DNA of 8,542 bases, taken from NCBI GenBank assembly GCA_021784975.1, contig JAJYGU010000097.1, forward strand, positions 1 through 8,542, written 5' to 3'. Below, piece after piece: positions 7,699-8,542 of the stretch (the stretch's first letter is position 1; each line of letters starts with the position of its first letter). This DNA is from Planctomycetota bacterium. GTDB lineage: Bacteria; Planctomycetota; Planctomycetia; Pirellulales; Thermoguttaceae. Both the position numbers and the translations under genes were made by a program. Below the pieces are notes generated by a model, which saw only the letters and a program-made list of their open reading frames with translations, was not told the origin of the DNA and did not search any database.

Positions 7699-8542
7699 AT
7701 GAAGATCCAGCAATTCCTCGAACATTACGGGATGGCCGGCAATCCGTTTTCGGACGAGGACGCGCAGACCGACCTGGTGTTCAAGGGGACTTGCATCCGC
7801 AACACCTTCCACCCCAGTTGGGACAAGATCTACGGCGACCCCTCCGAGCCGGCCACCGCGGTGGTCTTCGGCGAGAAGGGCGCGGGCAAGACGGCCATCC
7901 GCCTGCAGCTTGCCCGGCACCTGGCCGACTACAACGCCGACCATCCCGAGCACCAGGTGTTCGTGGTGGCCTACGACGACTTCAATCCGTTTCTCGACCG
8001 GTTTCGCGACCGCTTCTCCGGCCGGCGGCGCAGGCCCGACCGGGCCCTGGAGCAGTGGCGGCTGTGGGACCACATGGACGGCATCCTGTCGCTGGCGGTG
8101 ACGCAACTGGTGGATCGCATTCTGGAGGTCAAGCAGGCGCGGCATCCGGCCGCCCGCGACGAGCCTTTGCCCGTCAAAAATCTCGATGCCGCCCAGGTTC
8201 GCGATACGCTCTTGCTGGCAGCCTGCTACGACCAATCCACCGCGGAGAACCTGAAGCAGCGGTGGCGGCGGTTGCAGCGAAAGCTGCGTTTCCGCACCTG
8301 GCCGGCCCGCTGGGATTGGGCGGTGGGCATACTGGCGACCGCGGCCGTGCTCGGGCTGTTCGGCCGGTTTGATCGTCAGAGACTGCTGGGCCCGTGGCCT
8401 TACCTGGCGATCCTCACCGGCTGGTTGCCCTGTTTGTGGCGGACGCTCAAGTCCTCTTGGACGGCCTGGCGGATTGGCCGCAACGCCCGAGTGTTGAACC
8501 GTTCGACCAACCTGCGCCGCAAGGTATTGTCGCGGTTCCCCG
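7699..8542 (+). CDS. P-loop NTPase with embedded membrane segments (KAP-like layout), 3' end beyond the window
   Basis: 281 codons, open to the right edge. The ATG at 7699 lies 4 nt after the GYF gene stop and has no purine-rich ribosome-binding site, so translation is probably coupled to the upstream gene. Residues 5-20 (FLEHYGMAGNPFSDED) resemble the start of many AAA-like NTPases. The Walker A motif GEKGAGKT is at 58-65 after a hydrophobic strand (AVVF), and a second strand, VFVVAYDD, is at 87-94. A basic region RRLQRKLRFR (190-199) precedes two probable membrane segments, about 205-222 and 232-247. The Walker B motif is not in the visible part and must come after the membrane segments if present. 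That order (Walker A, membrane helices, Walker B) is the arrangement known from KAP-family NTPases. It could instead be a planctomycete-specific NTPase; the substrate and role are unknown. Confidence 0.85.
   Translation, partial: MKIQQFLEHYGMAGNPFSDEDAQTDLVFKGTCIRNTFHPSWDKIYGDPSEPATAVVFGEKGAGKTAIRLQLARHLADYNADHPEHQVFVVAYDDFNPFLDRFRDRFSGRRRRPDRALEQWRLWDHMDGILSLAVTQLVDRILEVKQARHPAARDEPLPVKNLDAAQVRDTLLLAACYDQSTAENLKQRWRRLQRKLRFRTWPARWDWAVGILATAAVLGLFGRFDRQRLLGPWPYLAILTGWLPCLWRTLKSSWTAWRIGRNARVLNRSTNLRRKVLSRFP

Overview
The window reads as accessory chromosome from a GC-rich member of the Planctomycetota. The evidence is the right-hand gene pair (a CPxGHKL...CPxCG zinc-ribbon + GYF_2 + membrane-anchor protein next to a P-loop NTPase with embedded membrane helices) and the style of the metal-efflux operon, which has Cys/His-rich small exported proteins and an RND adaptor with a WCxEHG-type N-terminal domain. 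This assignment comes from family recognition, not a database search.

Positions 1-6732 hold a leftward (minus-strand) heavy-metal efflux cluster. In order of transcription it contains: a putative promoter (6704-6732); a small Cys/His-rich putative lipoprotein (6658-6260); a CzcB/CusB-type periplasmic adaptor (6127-4490); a full-length CzcA-type HME-RND pump (4485-1192, GTG start 4 nt after the adaptor stop); a possible internal promoter (1150-1178); a second small Cys-rich exported protein (1096-674, TTG start); and the N-terminus of a second adaptor with a Cys/His metal-binding module (from 566). The pump and adaptor would span inner membrane and periplasm, and the two small proteins are candidate periplasmic metal-binding partners. 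No CzcC/TolC outer-membrane gene and no regulator gene lies in the window.

The left edge is anomalous. The second adaptor reads normally to about residue 117 (around position 216), then continues in frame, without a stop, into the middle of an MDR-family NADPH:quinone oxidoreductase. The switch falls inside a short stretch (K-A-H-G) that both families can encode. This is most simply a chimeric assembly join, less likely a real fusion; anything left of about 227 should not be assumed to belong to this genome.

Positions 6659-6833 are a divergent intergenic region with a minus-strand promoter, a plus-strand TATAAT box, and three separate inverted repeats. It looks like a compact regulatory region.

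Positions 6834-8542 hold a rightward two-gene unit: a 286-aa zinc-ribbon/GYF_2/tail-anchored protein and, 4 nt later, an NTPase that runs off the right edge after 281 residues. Their function is unknown; the spacing and missing Shine-Dalgarno suggest coupled translation and a joint role at the inner membrane.
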